Assembly: GCF_004296405.1 (NCBI RefSeq)
Contig: NZ_PSRR01000004.1
Span: 1-64,000, forward strand
Direction: 5' to 3'
Origin: Bradyrhizobium sp. Leo170
GTDB lineage: Bacteria; Pseudomonadota; Alphaproteobacteria; Rhizobiales; Xanthobacteraceae
Length of the DNA: 64,000 nt
Of the stretch, positions 53,629 through 62,110 are shown one piece after another; positions within the stretch are counted from its first letter, which is position 1, and each line of letters starts with the position of its first letter. A program made the translations under genes and the position numbers. The notes below the pieces were generated by a model that was not told the DNA's origin, did no database searches, and worked only from the letters and a program-made list of their open reading frames with translations.

Positions 53629-54642
53629 ATGGTCAGGATTTGCATGATCGAAGATACACTCGCTGCACCTCCCACGCGATCAGGATCTTCGTTTCAGGAG
53701 TTGCTTGAAATACTCCAACCTCACGGGATCAATGCCCGCTCCTCGCCGAGGCCTAACAAATCATTTCGTTGGCATGCGGATGTTGCAGTTGGAGCAGGAA
53801 TTGACGTCGTAAGGGCGGAACTTTCTGCTGGTTGGGATTGGCGCTATTCATACGAGAATTCATCGGGAGAGCTTGCAATAAGCTTGCTGAATGCCGGCAA
53901 GGCCGAAATGCTCATTGCAGGAAGGAACGTGCAACGAACACCCTCTGAAATGGCCATCGTGTCACTTCCAACGTTGCAAGAGCAGAGGGTCGAAGCGGTG
54001 GACGGAAGATACTCAAGTGTAACGCTAACGTTGCATACGAGTATGGTTACAAAGGTGCTGTCTGCGACGTTCGGGAGCACAGCACTGGAAGATCTCAATT
54101 TGACACCAACAGTCGATTTGTCTACGGGCGCCGGGCAGACCCTTTTTCAGCTTGTTCGTGCCAGCACGACCGGCTTGTATGACGGGATCCTGGCACGCTC
54201 TCCGAAAGCCAGCGCTCTGCTATCGGAAGCTGCGATACAGCTCATCCTTGAAAATGTCCCCCATCGGCTGATCGACCGGTTGAACCGCTACCCACTGGAT
54301 GCGCCTCCTCGTTACATTCGGCGGGCCATCGAGTATATGCGGGCCAATCTTCATCTGCCGCTTACGATAGCCGATATTGCTGGGACGGTTGGTGTTAGCA
54401 GCCGATTGCTACAATTGGGATTTCGTAGAATCCATGGCACGACGCCTGTCGCCTATTTGCGAAGAATTCGACTTGAAGCGATCCACGATGAGCTATCGCG
54501 ACCAGAGAACCTGCTTCCGGTAAGCGAAGTTGCACTGAAGTGGGGTTTTACTCACATGGGCCGTTTTGCGGCGTTGTACCGCTCCGCATTTGGCCTGTAT
54601 CCGTCCGATACAGTCCGGCGAGCGCGAGGGGTCTGCGACTAA
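53629..54642 (+). CDS. AraC-family transcriptional regulator, likely acquired
   Basis: A 337-residue regulator. The N-terminal half matches AraC_binding-2-type sensors (HADVAVGAGIDVVRAELSAG; LHTSMVTKVL) and the C-terminal double HTH is IADIAGTVGVSSRLLQLGFR and VSEVALKWGFTHMGRFAALY. Codon use is clearly less GC-rich than in neighbours, suggesting transfer. A start at 53644 is also possible. No obvious target operon nearby. Confidence 0.85.
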   Translation: MVRICMIEDTLAAPPTRSGSSFQELLEILQPHGINARSSPRPNKSFRWHADVAVGAGIDVVRAELSAGWDWRYSYENSSGELAISLLNAGKAEMLIAGRNVQRTPSEMAIVSLPTLQEQRVEAVDGRYSSVTLTLHTSMVTKVLSATFGSTALEDLNLTPTVDLSTGAGQTLFQLVRASTTGLYDGILARSPKASALLSEAAIQLILENVPHRLIDRLNRYPLDAPPRYIRRAIEYMRANLHLPLTIADIAGTVGVSSRLLQLGFRRIHGTTPVAYLRRIRLEAIHDELSRPENLLPVSEVALKWGFTHMGRFAALYRSAFGLYPSDTVRRARGVCD

Positions 54643-54725
54643 GAGAGTTTATGTTGCGCTCAACAGTCCGATTGGCGGGCGCGTTATGAGGCGGGCGGAC
54701 GAGCTTCGGTTCTTGTCCGACTGAT

Positions 54726-55121
54726 CTATTCGCTGTCGCTTGCGGCCTCCGTCAGTGGAAAGGCTGTGCCCGGAAGATAGAGCGTGGTCGGCCGGATCTC
54801 GTACACCGCCGTTGGATTGAACCGACGCAGGTCGCGGGCGGCTTCGATCGCAGCGTCCTCGCTGGCGCAGTCGACGACGTAAAAGCCCAGCAGTTGCTCC
54901 TTGGTCTCGGCAAAGGGGCCGTCGATCACGACGCCGGCGCCCGGACCGCGCAGGGTGCGGGCTTTCCCGGTCTCGCCGAGCCGCGCCGCCGGCCCGAGGC
55001 GGCCCTCCTTGGTCAAGCGGTCATGGACCTTGTGCAGGTCGACCATCAGCGCGGCATCTTCCTCCGGCGTCCAGGACATGACCTCCGTTTCGACGTGATA
55101 GGCGAGGATGGCATAGAGCAT
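54726..55121 (-). CDS. YCII-related (DGPF) protein
   Basis: A 131-residue protein of the YCII-like fold: MLYAILAYHVETEVMSWT, then the signature IDGPFAETKEQLLGFYVVDC. Such proteins are often encoded with ECF sigma factors; none is seen here. Function unknown. Confidence 0.85.
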   Translation of the reverse strand: MLYAILAYHVETEVMSWTPEEDAALMVDLHKVHDRLTKEGRLGPAARLGETGKARTLRGPGAGVVIDGPFAETKEQLLGFYVVDCASEDAAIEAARDLRRFNPTAVYEIRPTTLYLPGTAFPLTEAASDSE

Positions 55122-55320
55122 CGGTACCTCTCGTTGCTGGGTGGCGAGGCGAAGGACGTCTCGGGTCGGCCGAATCCGACAAATCGTCGTGGCCGGGTTA
55201 CCCTTTCTGAGCCGCCGCGTCCTTCATTTTTGTGCACGATGGCCGCTCGCGCCTTGTTTTGGCCGCAAGGCGGGAATTCAACAGGCGAGCTAAAGTGTAA
55301 GCGTGTTCTGAGGTGTCCTT

Positions 55321-56070
55321 ATGGTGGCACTTGCGGAGACTGCTCCTTCTGATCTGGTCGACGAGCTCACCGCGCATGCGGTTGCCAGCATCGAGACTGC
55401 CGATCATTTCTCTTTGCCCTTCCCACATATTGTTTTCCGCGATTTCTTCCCCGCAGATTTTTACCGGGATCTGGTACGGAGCGTTCCCACCGAAGGATAT
55501 GATCCGATCACCGGCACAGGCACCCGTCTGGCGCTGCGCCTCTATGGCGAGAACGTTGAGAAGATCGATCCGTCACTGCGACCCGCATGGGCTGCGGTGT
55601 CGACCATGCTGACCTCGACCGAGGTCGAGCGCGCGGTCCGGAGCAGACTGCATGACGGGCTCGAGATTCGTGCTCGCGGCGACAAGGTGCCTCGCCCCGA
55701 CGATCTGAAGCTGGTCGCGAAGCCGGTGGTCTACTGGGACAGTGACGGCTACCAGATCAAGCCGCATCCGGACACACGCAAGAAGGTTGTGACGATGCAG
55801 CTCTATTGCCCTGCCGACAGCAGCCAGGAAGCGCTCGGCACGACGCTTTATCGGGCTTCCCTCAGAGGCCTGTTTCACGTCGGCTCCTATTGCCTCGAGC
55901 CTGTGAAAACCATCCCCTTCCTGCCCAACCTCGGCTACGCGTTCGTGGTCCTGAAAGCTTATCACTCCCTGACAAAGATGAGCTGGCACGGCCGCCCGCC
56001 CATCAAGACCGATCGGCCTCGGATATCCATCCTCAACACCTTCTATATGAGTGAGGATGTCGGCTTCTGA
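55321..56070 (+). CDS. 2OG-Fe(II) oxygenase-like protein
   Basis: A 249-residue protein. After FPHIVFRDFFPADFYRDLV, it has the iron motif HPDTRKKVVTMQLYCP (HxD) and a later YHSLTKMSWHGRPPI with a possible third His and 2OG-binding Arg. This pattern fits prolyl-hydroxylase-like dioxygenases, many of which modify sugars or peptides. Single gene with start ATG 55321. Confidence 0.75.
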   Translation: MVALAETAPSDLVDELTAHAVASIETADHFSLPFPHIVFRDFFPADFYRDLVRSVPTEGYDPITGTGTRLALRLYGENVEKIDPSLRPAWAAVSTMLTSTEVERAVRSRLHDGLEIRARGDKVPRPDDLKLVAKPVVYWDSDGYQIKPHPDTRKKVVTMQLYCPADSSQEALGTTLYRASLRGLFHVGSYCLEPVKTIPFLPNLGYAFVVLKAYHSLTKMSWHGRPPIKTDRPRISILNTFYMSEDVGF

Positions 56071-56173
56071 TCGTTTTGCCGGAGGCTCACCAGCCAAGCC
56101 TTTCGTGCAGATTTGACTGCACGCGAACGTGCATGCAACACGTTGTTTCGTCGTGCTTTTTGGTGCTGAGCGA

Positions 56174-56222
56174 TGGAGCGGGTGAAGGGAATCGAACCCT
56201 CGTATTCAGCTTGGAAGGCTTT
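56174..56222 (-). other. 3' half of tRNA-Gly (TCC): second attachment-site fragment
   Basis: Read on the minus strand: anticodon loop CTTCCAA, variable loop, T arm GAGGG-TTCGATT-CCCTT, acceptor CACCCGC, T and CCA (56174-56176). The 5' side has no D arm, and the anticodon stem is broken after three pairs. It is the attachment copy left by an element on its right side; the intact gene would lie beyond the right end of that element. Confidence 0.75.
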
Positions 56223-56326
56223 GGGCGGCTGAACACTTTCAATGCCCGTTCGGACAAATCGCCTCAAAATCCTTCATTGCATGCAAACGGCTTTTTCGCC
56301 TTGTCCGAACAGACGACGGGTGCGGC

Positions 56327-56915
56327 ATGCCGGTAACCGAGGTCTGGACATACTGCCGCCGTTGCCGCGCCAAGCTTGCGGAGCCGACCGAGAATCCGCG
56401 CTCGTCGTTCTGCTGTCGAGGCTGCTATCGGATGTTTTTCGCGGCCAAGTGTCTGGTCTGCGAAGGCACCATGAAGCGCAACGCGGGAAACCAGGTTGTC
56501 TGCTCCCACCCTGTATGCAGGACCGAGTTCCAGTCACTCAAGCGTCACGGCGTTCTGGGAAGCTTTGCAGGGCCAAAAACTGCGCAAGTGGGCAAGGGGT
56601 AGCGCTCAACCCCGTTCTGCTTCCGGAATCACTGAAAATACAGAGGGGCGCGAACGCGTCGAAAGCGACCGACCCTGCCGTATCGCGGCGGGTTCAGCGC
56701 TGCCCCCCGTCCAGTTCCGACTGGTCACCGTCGGAGCCGCCTTCGGAAACTGCCCCTTCGAACAAGACCGCAAGCTCAATAGGCGCCACTGGCTCGACGC
56801 CGAGCGTAACGAGATCGAGGCGGGCGGCTACTTCGAGGATACCGAGTGGCGCGCGGCGGCCAGCTCTGACGCAGTCGGATGTTTCATCGCCAGCCGTGAG
56901 AGCGCGAATGGATGA
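56327..56915 (+). pseudogene. Frameshifted zinc-ribbon protein of a mobile element
   Basis: The first frame (ATG 56327) has paired cysteines: TYCRRCRAKLAEP, SSFCCRGCYRMFF, KCLVCEGTMKRN and VVCSHPVCRT, then stops at 56602. The rest of what looks like the same protein (DRPCRIAAGSALPPVQF, WRAAASSDAVGCF) is in another frame ending at 56915. I recall full-length relatives from rhizobial prophages and integrative elements. So it is probably a broken gene, though a programmed shift cannot be excluded. Confidence 0.55.
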
Positions 56916-57144
56916 CATCCCCGCTCATTCCCGAGATCCTGCTCATCGAGAGGAGTTGGGGTGGCGCCTTTTTCCCGAATTCACCGCCGCTCATACTCGA
57001 GCAGCACTACGAGCAACGCCTCCCGCGGCAAACGGAAGGCGTTGGAACTTGGGCGTCGAAATCTTTGGAAGGACTCGATCATGCCATTTGTGTGCAAACA
57101 AAGCAAGCGCGCTGTGAGCTGCCCCCTCAATCTGAGGGCCAGCG

Positions 57145-58338
57145 ATGGCGTATTATTGGGACAGCCAGACCGAGCGTGACCGGCCGCCAGGATTCCACTG
57201 GCGTTCGAGCGGATTATCCGAGGCGCTTGGGTTAGACCCGGCCGATCGCGCGCTCGAGTCGCTGCTCACCGAGGCATGCTTGGCTGCTGAGGACGGCTGC
57301 GCGGTCTCGTATTCTCGATCCAAAGACTTCTATGCCGGCATCGGCCGATATCACGGCACGGGTTGGAGCTATCGCCGCGTTTTGCGCAGCGCAGCCGAAG
57401 CGACAAGGCTTGGGCTAATTCGAGACTACCGCGTTCCTCCCGGAAATCGCGGCTGGCAATCTTGGCTAGAGGCCACGGAGGAGCTGATGGGCGTTTGGCG
57501 AAGTCGACCGCAAGCGCTGCACTATAGCCCCGGTGACCCAATAGTGCTGCGCGACGCCAACGGCGACAGCACCGGCTACCAAGACACCGCCATGACCGCG
57601 CGTCTGCGGGGAGAACTGCGCGAGGTCAATGACATGCTCTCGTCGATCAAAATCGAGCTCGACGGCGTGGCCTGGCGAGGCCGATACATGGTCTTCACCA
57701 GTGCCAACGGGGCCCAAAGCTTCATCCGGCCGGTGCCAGGCAATCCAGTGCGGCGGATCTTCGCCCGCAGCTCGTTCAAGCTCGGCGGAAGGGCCTACGG
57801 CTGGCACCAAAACATTCCGAAGGAGTGGCGCAAGCGCATCACAATCAACGGGATGACGACGGCCGAACTCGACTTTCGCGCGATGCACTTATCCATGCTC
57901 TATAACGAGGCCAACACGCCGATGCCGGCGGGCGATCCATATGCAATCCCAGGATGGCAACGCGTCGACGTCAAACTCGCCGTGAATATCGCGCTCAATG
58001 CCGCGACGACGCAGGGCGCAATCGGTGCGCTCAGCCAGGCCGCGGGCTTCTCAGCGCCGAACGACAGGACGAAGGCCGCCGAGGTCATTCTTGCTGTCCG
58101 CGCCAAGCACAACCCTATTGCCGGCGCCTTCGGCTCCGACGCAGGCATTCGCCTAATGCGCCGAGACTCCGACATCATGATGCGCGCGCTGAAGGTTCTC
58201 AACGCCGACGGGACACCAGCGCTGCCGGTTCATGACAGCTTGGTAGTGCCGCAGCGCCACGCGGGGACCGCAGCAGCGGCAATGAGCCGAGCGTGGGCAG
58301 AACTATCAACAGGGCCAAACACAGCCCGGATAGGATAA
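57145..58338 (+). CDS. Replication protein-like: winged helix plus polymerase palm-like domain
   Basis: A 397-residue protein that I cannot place in a named family. Residues about 60-115 look like a winged helix (GWSYRRVLRSAAEATRLGLI). The C-terminal half has three motifs in the order of family A polymerases and T7-type RNA polymerases: motif A AELDFRAMHLSMLYNEA, motif B QRVDVKLAVNIALNA (Arg, Lys, Asn) and motif C LPVHDSLVVP. No exonuclease domain. The element context suggests a replication or priming enzyme. The start ATG 57145 is inferred. Confidence 0.7.
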   Translation: MAYYWDSQTERDRPPGFHWRSSGLSEALGLDPADRALESLLTEACLAAEDGCAVSYSRSKDFYAGIGRYHGTGWSYRRVLRSAAEATRLGLIRDYRVPPGNRGWQSWLEATEELMGVWRSRPQALHYSPGDPIVLRDANGDSTGYQDTAMTARLRGELREVNDMLSSIKIELDGVAWRGRYMVFTSANGAQSFIRPVPGNPVRRIFARSSFKLGGRAYGWHQNIPKEWRKRITINGMTTAELDFRAMHLSMLYNEANTPMPAGDPYAIPGWQRVDVKLAVNIALNAATTQGAIGALSQAAGFSAPNDRTKAAEVILAVRAKHNPIAGAFGSDAGIRLMRRDSDIMMRALKVLNADGTPALPVHDSLVVPQRHAGTAAAAMSRAWAELSTGPNTARIG

Positions 58339-58442
58339 CCCCCCGGAGGAGAAAGGGGGGAAGGAACCCACTCCGTTATGTAGGTACAAAGTCGAAGAGC
58401 CTTAATCCGATCAATGATTTCACGCGCAATGGAAGGATCGCC

Positions 58443-58646
58443 GTGAAAATCTACTTCACCGAGATCGACAACGTCATGATGAAGGACCCGGACGACTTCA
58501 TCCTGCTAATGTTCTTGCGCCGGCATCACTGGGGCCGCCCGTTCTACATCGCCAAGGAGATGCACGCCGCATCCAGCCCGAGGCTGCTCGAGGAAAGGAG
58601 CTGCGCCGGTCAAAAAGGGAATGCAGAAGCCTCACCGAGTTCGTGA
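58443..58646 (+). CDS. Short protein or gene fragment of the same element
   Basis: From GTG 58443, with GGAAGGA upstream, a 67-residue frame reads KIYFTEIDNVMMKDPDDFIL and RHHWGRPFYIAKEMHA. The tail looks unlike the rest and may result from truncation. Between it and the previous gene is a C6/G6 hairpin (58340-58361). No family recognised. Confidence 0.4.
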   Translation: MKIYFTEIDNVMMKDPDDFILLMFLRRHHWGRPFYIAKEMHAASSPRLLEERSCAGQKGNAEASPSS

Positions 58647-58785
58647 GGCAAGCGCCAATCTCTCTCAAAGAAGACCATCGTAGCCCTGGAAAAATAGCTA
58701 CTGAGAACGCGGAAGGGCCTTCGTCTCGCTTGAGAAAACGGGCAGAATGGGCACGGGGTCCATCGAGATCGCGTGAGAAGACTGA

Positions 58786-60078
58786 ATGAGTGTGACCTTG
58801 CGTCTGATTGCCGCGGTTCTCACCACTTCGGTGCTTCTGATTCCGAGAATTGCATACGCCGAATTGATGGGACACGGCGGACCTGTACGAGCGATTGCTG
58901 TTTCAGGCGATGGTGCGACGGTCCTGTCGGGAAGCTTTGACACTGCCGCGATCCGCTGGTCGCTCACGACCGAAGCCGCGGAGCAAGTGCTTCGGTTTCA
59001 TTCGGACGCGGTGAACGCCGTTGCGTTTCTCAAGGACAGGAGAGTGGCAACGGCGGGCGCGGATGGACGCATCGCGATCTGGACGGCAGACCGGCAGGAC
59101 CCTGACAGAGTCTTTGAAGGCCATACGGGGCCAATCGTTGCCATTGCCGTCTCGCCGGATGTGTCGACAATCGCATCCGCCTCCTGGGACGGTACGGTGC
59201 GGCTTTGGTCACTGTCGGATGGCACGTCGCGCGTGCTCGAGGGGCATTCGCAGAACGTCAACGGCGTTGCCTTCACACCTAACGGACGGTCGGTCGTGAG
59301 CGTGGGCTACGACATGACGGCACGGATCTGGCGCCTGACGGATGGTACGTCCGAGATTGCCACGTCGCCGGCACCATTGAACGCAATTGCGATCGCGCCA
59401 GATGGCGAAATCGTCACAGGCGCGGCGGACGGTAGGCTCCGCATGATGACCTCCGACGGGAAGGAGAGCGGCGACGTCGCGGCCAGCGGCACGCCGATCG
59501 TGGCCTTGGCGATCTCGGGTGACGGCACCTTGATTGCCGCGGCCGGCGTTCGCGGCACCGTGTCGATCGTCGATCGCAAGGCGCGCAGCACGCTGCGCAA
59601 GCTCGTCGGTCCTAATCTGGCGGTCTGGTCGGTCGCGTTCCTGTCCGATGGCGCGACGCTCCTGACCGGTGGCGCTGACGGCAAGATCAGGCGCTGGAAT
59701 GCACTGACCGGCGATGCCGTCGGCTCGAACGTGTTTGGTACATCGACCGATCCGCTCGCCGCCTATGCCGGCGATCACGGCGCCGAAATCTTCAGGGCCT
59801 GCGTCGCCTGCCACACGCTGTCGGAAACCGAAGTCCAGCGTGCCGGTCCAACGCTTGCCGGGATTTACGGCCGAAAGATCGCCTCGCTGCCGGGCTATCG
59901 CTTTTCCGAGGCGCTCAAGACGATGGACATCGTCTGGACGCCGGAGACGGTCTCAAAACTGTTCGAGATCGGACCGAATGCCTATACGCCCGGCACGAAG
60001 ATGCCGGAGCAGCATATTGGCTCAGCCGAGGACCGCCGCGCGCTCACAGACTTTCTGGCGCGTGCGACGTCGAAGTAG
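58786..60078 (+). CDS. Secreted WD40 beta-propeller fused to cytochrome c
   Basis: A 430-residue periplasmic protein: signal peptide (LIAAVLTTSVLLIPRIAYAE), then about seven WD40-like repeats (GHGGPVRAIAVSGDG; GHTGPIVAIAVSPD; GHSQNVNGVAFTPN; VWSVAFLSDGATLL), and a C-terminal class I cytochrome c with heme site CVACHTL near residue 340 and axial Met in PGTKMPEQ. The propeller may dock a partner such as a dehydrogenase. No partner gene is adjacent. Full length. Confidence 0.87.
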   Translation: MSVTLRLIAAVLTTSVLLIPRIAYAELMGHGGPVRAIAVSGDGATVLSGSFDTAAIRWSLTTEAAEQVLRFHSDAVNAVAFLKDRRVATAGADGRIAIWTADRQDPDRVFEGHTGPIVAIAVSPDVSTIASASWDGTVRLWSLSDGTSRVLEGHSQNVNGVAFTPNGRSVVSVGYDMTARIWRLTDGTSEIATSPAPLNAIAIAPDGEIVTGAADGRLRMMTSDGKESGDVAASGTPIVALAISGDGTLIAAAGVRGTVSIVDRKARSTLRKLVGPNLAVWSVAFLSDGATLLTGGADGKIRRWNALTGDAVGSNVFGTSTDPLAAYAGDHGAEIFRACVACHTLSETEVQRAGPTLAGIYGRKIASLPGYRFSEALKTMDIVWTPETVSKLFEIGPNAYTPGTKMPEQHIGSAEDRRALTDFLARATSK

Positions 60079-60523
60079 CAAGTCCTGGCCTGTGTCGAGC
60101 AAGTTCACGGCCGAGGGAGGCGCCTGCAGCAGCTTGTGCCCAAACTGTGCCGCCGCGTCGAAGCCGGCGGGTAGCCCCGGGACAGGCGGCTCGCCTTCTA
60201 CCACGCCTTCATTGGGGATACCCGAGAAGATCTCAGCCATAAAGTGCCAAGTATCGGTTTTTGAGGGCGAAGCAGAACTCGTCTGCTTAAGCAATGCATT
60301 GCCGTTCTTGACCCAACCCGGACATGGCCGGGCAACTTTGCTGTGACGCACAAGACATTCCCATTCGGTGATGTGTTAGAGTGCCTCCTCGCCTAAGGGA
60401 AGACCTGTGAGGCGGCGCAATTTCATTGCGGTCGTTGGCAACGCCGCCATCGAATGGCGGCTCGCGGCGCCTCGACATGGACGCCACGGTCGCATCGTAA
60501 CCGTAGTGGGAGGAAATGTGGCC
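60079..60523. other. Interval without an intact gene
   Basis: Contains the leader remnant at 60407-60480 and short overlapping frames only. On the right side it holds the ribosome site GGAGGA for the hydrolase gene. No terminator of note found by eye. Confidence 0.45.
60407..60480 (+). pseudogene. Leader remnant of an ABC-type binding-protein gene
   Basis: GTG at 60407 opens RRRNFIAVVGNAAIEWRLAA, which closely resembles the twin-arginine leader (RRREFI...GAAAAWPLAA) of ABC_sub_bind periplasmic proteins. The mature part is missing; the frame runs directly into the hydrolase gene. So about 25 residues of a lost gene persist. Confidence 0.5.
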
Positions 60524-61426
60524 ATGCGCAAGGACATCGAATTCAAGACCGAGGACGGCATCAAGTTGCGAGGCTGGCACTATCTGCCAGAGAACCGAAC
60601 CGGCAAGGTGCCTACCATTGTTATGGCTCACGGCTTCTCCGCCGTGAAGGAAATGTATCTTGATCGCTTTGCGGACGCCTTTGCCGCGGCCGGGCTTGGC
60701 GTTTTGGTGTTCGACAACCGCAATTTCGGCGCCAGCGACGGCGAGCCCCGACAGGAAATCGACCCCTGGCTACAGGTTAGCGACTATCGAGACGCCATCA
60801 CGTTTGCCGAAGCACTGCCTGAGACGGACCCCGCGCGCATCGGTATTTGGGGCTCAAGTTACAGCGGTGGTCATGTGATGGTGGTCGGGGCAATCGATCG
60901 ACGGGCAAAATGTGTAGTGGCGCAAGTCCCGCTCGCCAGCGGTCACGACAATGCACGTCGCCTAATTCGAGCCGACTACCTTGCCGGGGTGCAACAGATG
61001 TTTGTCGACGATCGTCGTGCTCGCATGGCCGGGAAGCCGCCGGCTATGATTCCAGTGGTGGCCGAAGATCCGGCGGCGCCATCCGCCCTCCCTACACCGG
61101 ACAGTTGGAAATGGTTCACCGAGACTGCTCGCAGCCGTGCGCCCTCCTGGAAGAATGAGGTTACCCTCCGCTCTATCGAGATGTTCACCGAATACGAGCC
61201 CGGAAGTTATGCCGCCTTTATTAGCCCTACGCCACTGATGATGGTGGTTGCGCTTGGTGATGTCCTTACGGTCGCGGACCTGGCCCTGGGGGCCTATGAG
61301 CGGGCGCTTGAGCCTAAGCGTCTCGTGACGCTGACCGGCGGCCATTTTGACGCCTACGTGAAGGATTTCGAAGCCTCCGCCGGACCAGCGACCGAATGGT
61401 TTACACAGCACCTGCTTGCTAAGTAG
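60524..61426 (+). CDS. Alpha/beta hydrolase, dienelactone hydrolase-like/YcjY type
   Basis: A 300-residue hydrolase: TIVMAHGFSAVKEMYLD (oxyanion region), VFDNRNFGASDGEPR, nucleophile Ser in IGIWGSSYSGGHVM, a late Asp region (ALGDVLTVADLALG) and His in TLTGGHFDAYV. The ATG at 60524 is supported by GGAGGA nine bases upstream; the longer frame includes the leader remnant. Substrate unknown. Confidence 0.85.
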   Translation: MRKDIEFKTEDGIKLRGWHYLPENRTGKVPTIVMAHGFSAVKEMYLDRFADAFAAAGLGVLVFDNRNFGASDGEPRQEIDPWLQVSDYRDAITFAEALPETDPARIGIWGSSYSGGHVMVVGAIDRRAKCVVAQVPLASGHDNARRLIRADYLAGVQQMFVDDRRARMAGKPPAMIPVVAEDPAAPSALPTPDSWKWFTETARSRAPSWKNEVTLRSIEMFTEYEPGSYAAFISPTPLMMVVALGDVLTVADLALGAYERALEPKRLVTLTGGHFDAYVKDFEASAGPATEWFTQHLLAK

Positions 61427-61481
61427 CCGACCAATAATCGTCCGGCTCGCGGCGATGCCTCAGAATCGCGTGCCTCCATGT

Positions 61482-61516
61482 TGGGCCAGAACGGTGAGAG
61501 TCCCGATTCTGGCCCA
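61482..61516. repeat. Perfect 10-bp inverted repeat
   Basis: TGGGCCAGAA (61482-61491) and TTCTGGCCCA (61507-61516) flank a 15-base spacer, about 56 bases after the hydrolase stop. Could act as a transcript end, without a clear T run. Confidence 0.4.
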
Positions 61517-61684
61517 TCAGCGAAGTGGCGGCACATGTCGTCGAGGTCCGCTCAGCGGGGTGGAGCCGACTAGATTTGCTCACCTTGAGTTCTTCGCATT
61601 TTGACCCAACTGAGACGTTGGCGCCCTGGTTTACTGTTATGCAAGGCGCGGCAAGCGCTGTGGCAGACTGCAACGCTGGGGCGA

Positions 61685-61890
61685 GAGGAGCACACGCGAC
61701 GGCAGACGTTCATTGCGGGCATAGCGGTCATGGCAGCCCTGAGCTTAGCTCGACCGGCTTGCGCTGAGACCGACGCTAGCGGCCATAAAGCGGATTGCGA
61801 TTGTCCATCCCAGCGAACCGCCCGAGCAACTCCGAGGTCTTGCCACGTCGCGGACTCGAGGAGCTTGGAAGCGACGTGCGCGCGGGCACC
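61685..61890 (+). pseudogene. Degraded ABC_sub_bind periplasmic protein gene
   Basis: Pieces of one protein occur in more than one frame: a leader RRQTFIAGIAVMAALSLARP, then KRIAIVHPSEPPEQLRG, then RRGLEELGSDV, which correspond to leader, first strand and first helix of ABC_sub_bind proteins (RIAIVHPSxPP; FFEELxRLGYVEG). No open frame joins them. The remaining 61427-62110 carries no intact gene. Confidence 0.45.
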
Positions 61891-62110
61891 GGTCTCGATG
61901 CGCTAACGCGCGAAGATGCCTTGCTTGGCGATGGTTTCGACATGGCGTCTGTCCTGTCCCTCGGCGGGAGGCGCATCAAGACCGCAACTTCCAATCTAGG
62001 CGATCTTGGCGACGCGGCCGAGACAGGCCGCACCTGCGCCACAGGTGCGCCCTATTGTCTTCCCTTTGCCCCCTTAATGTGCGCGCCAAGTCGGGGATCT
62101 GCAGTCGGAA

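Noticed and set aside
56327..56915. Programmed frameshift in the zinc-ribbon gene
   Set aside because: No slippery sequence with a following structure was evident, and the surrounding element is degraded, so mutation is the simpler explanation.
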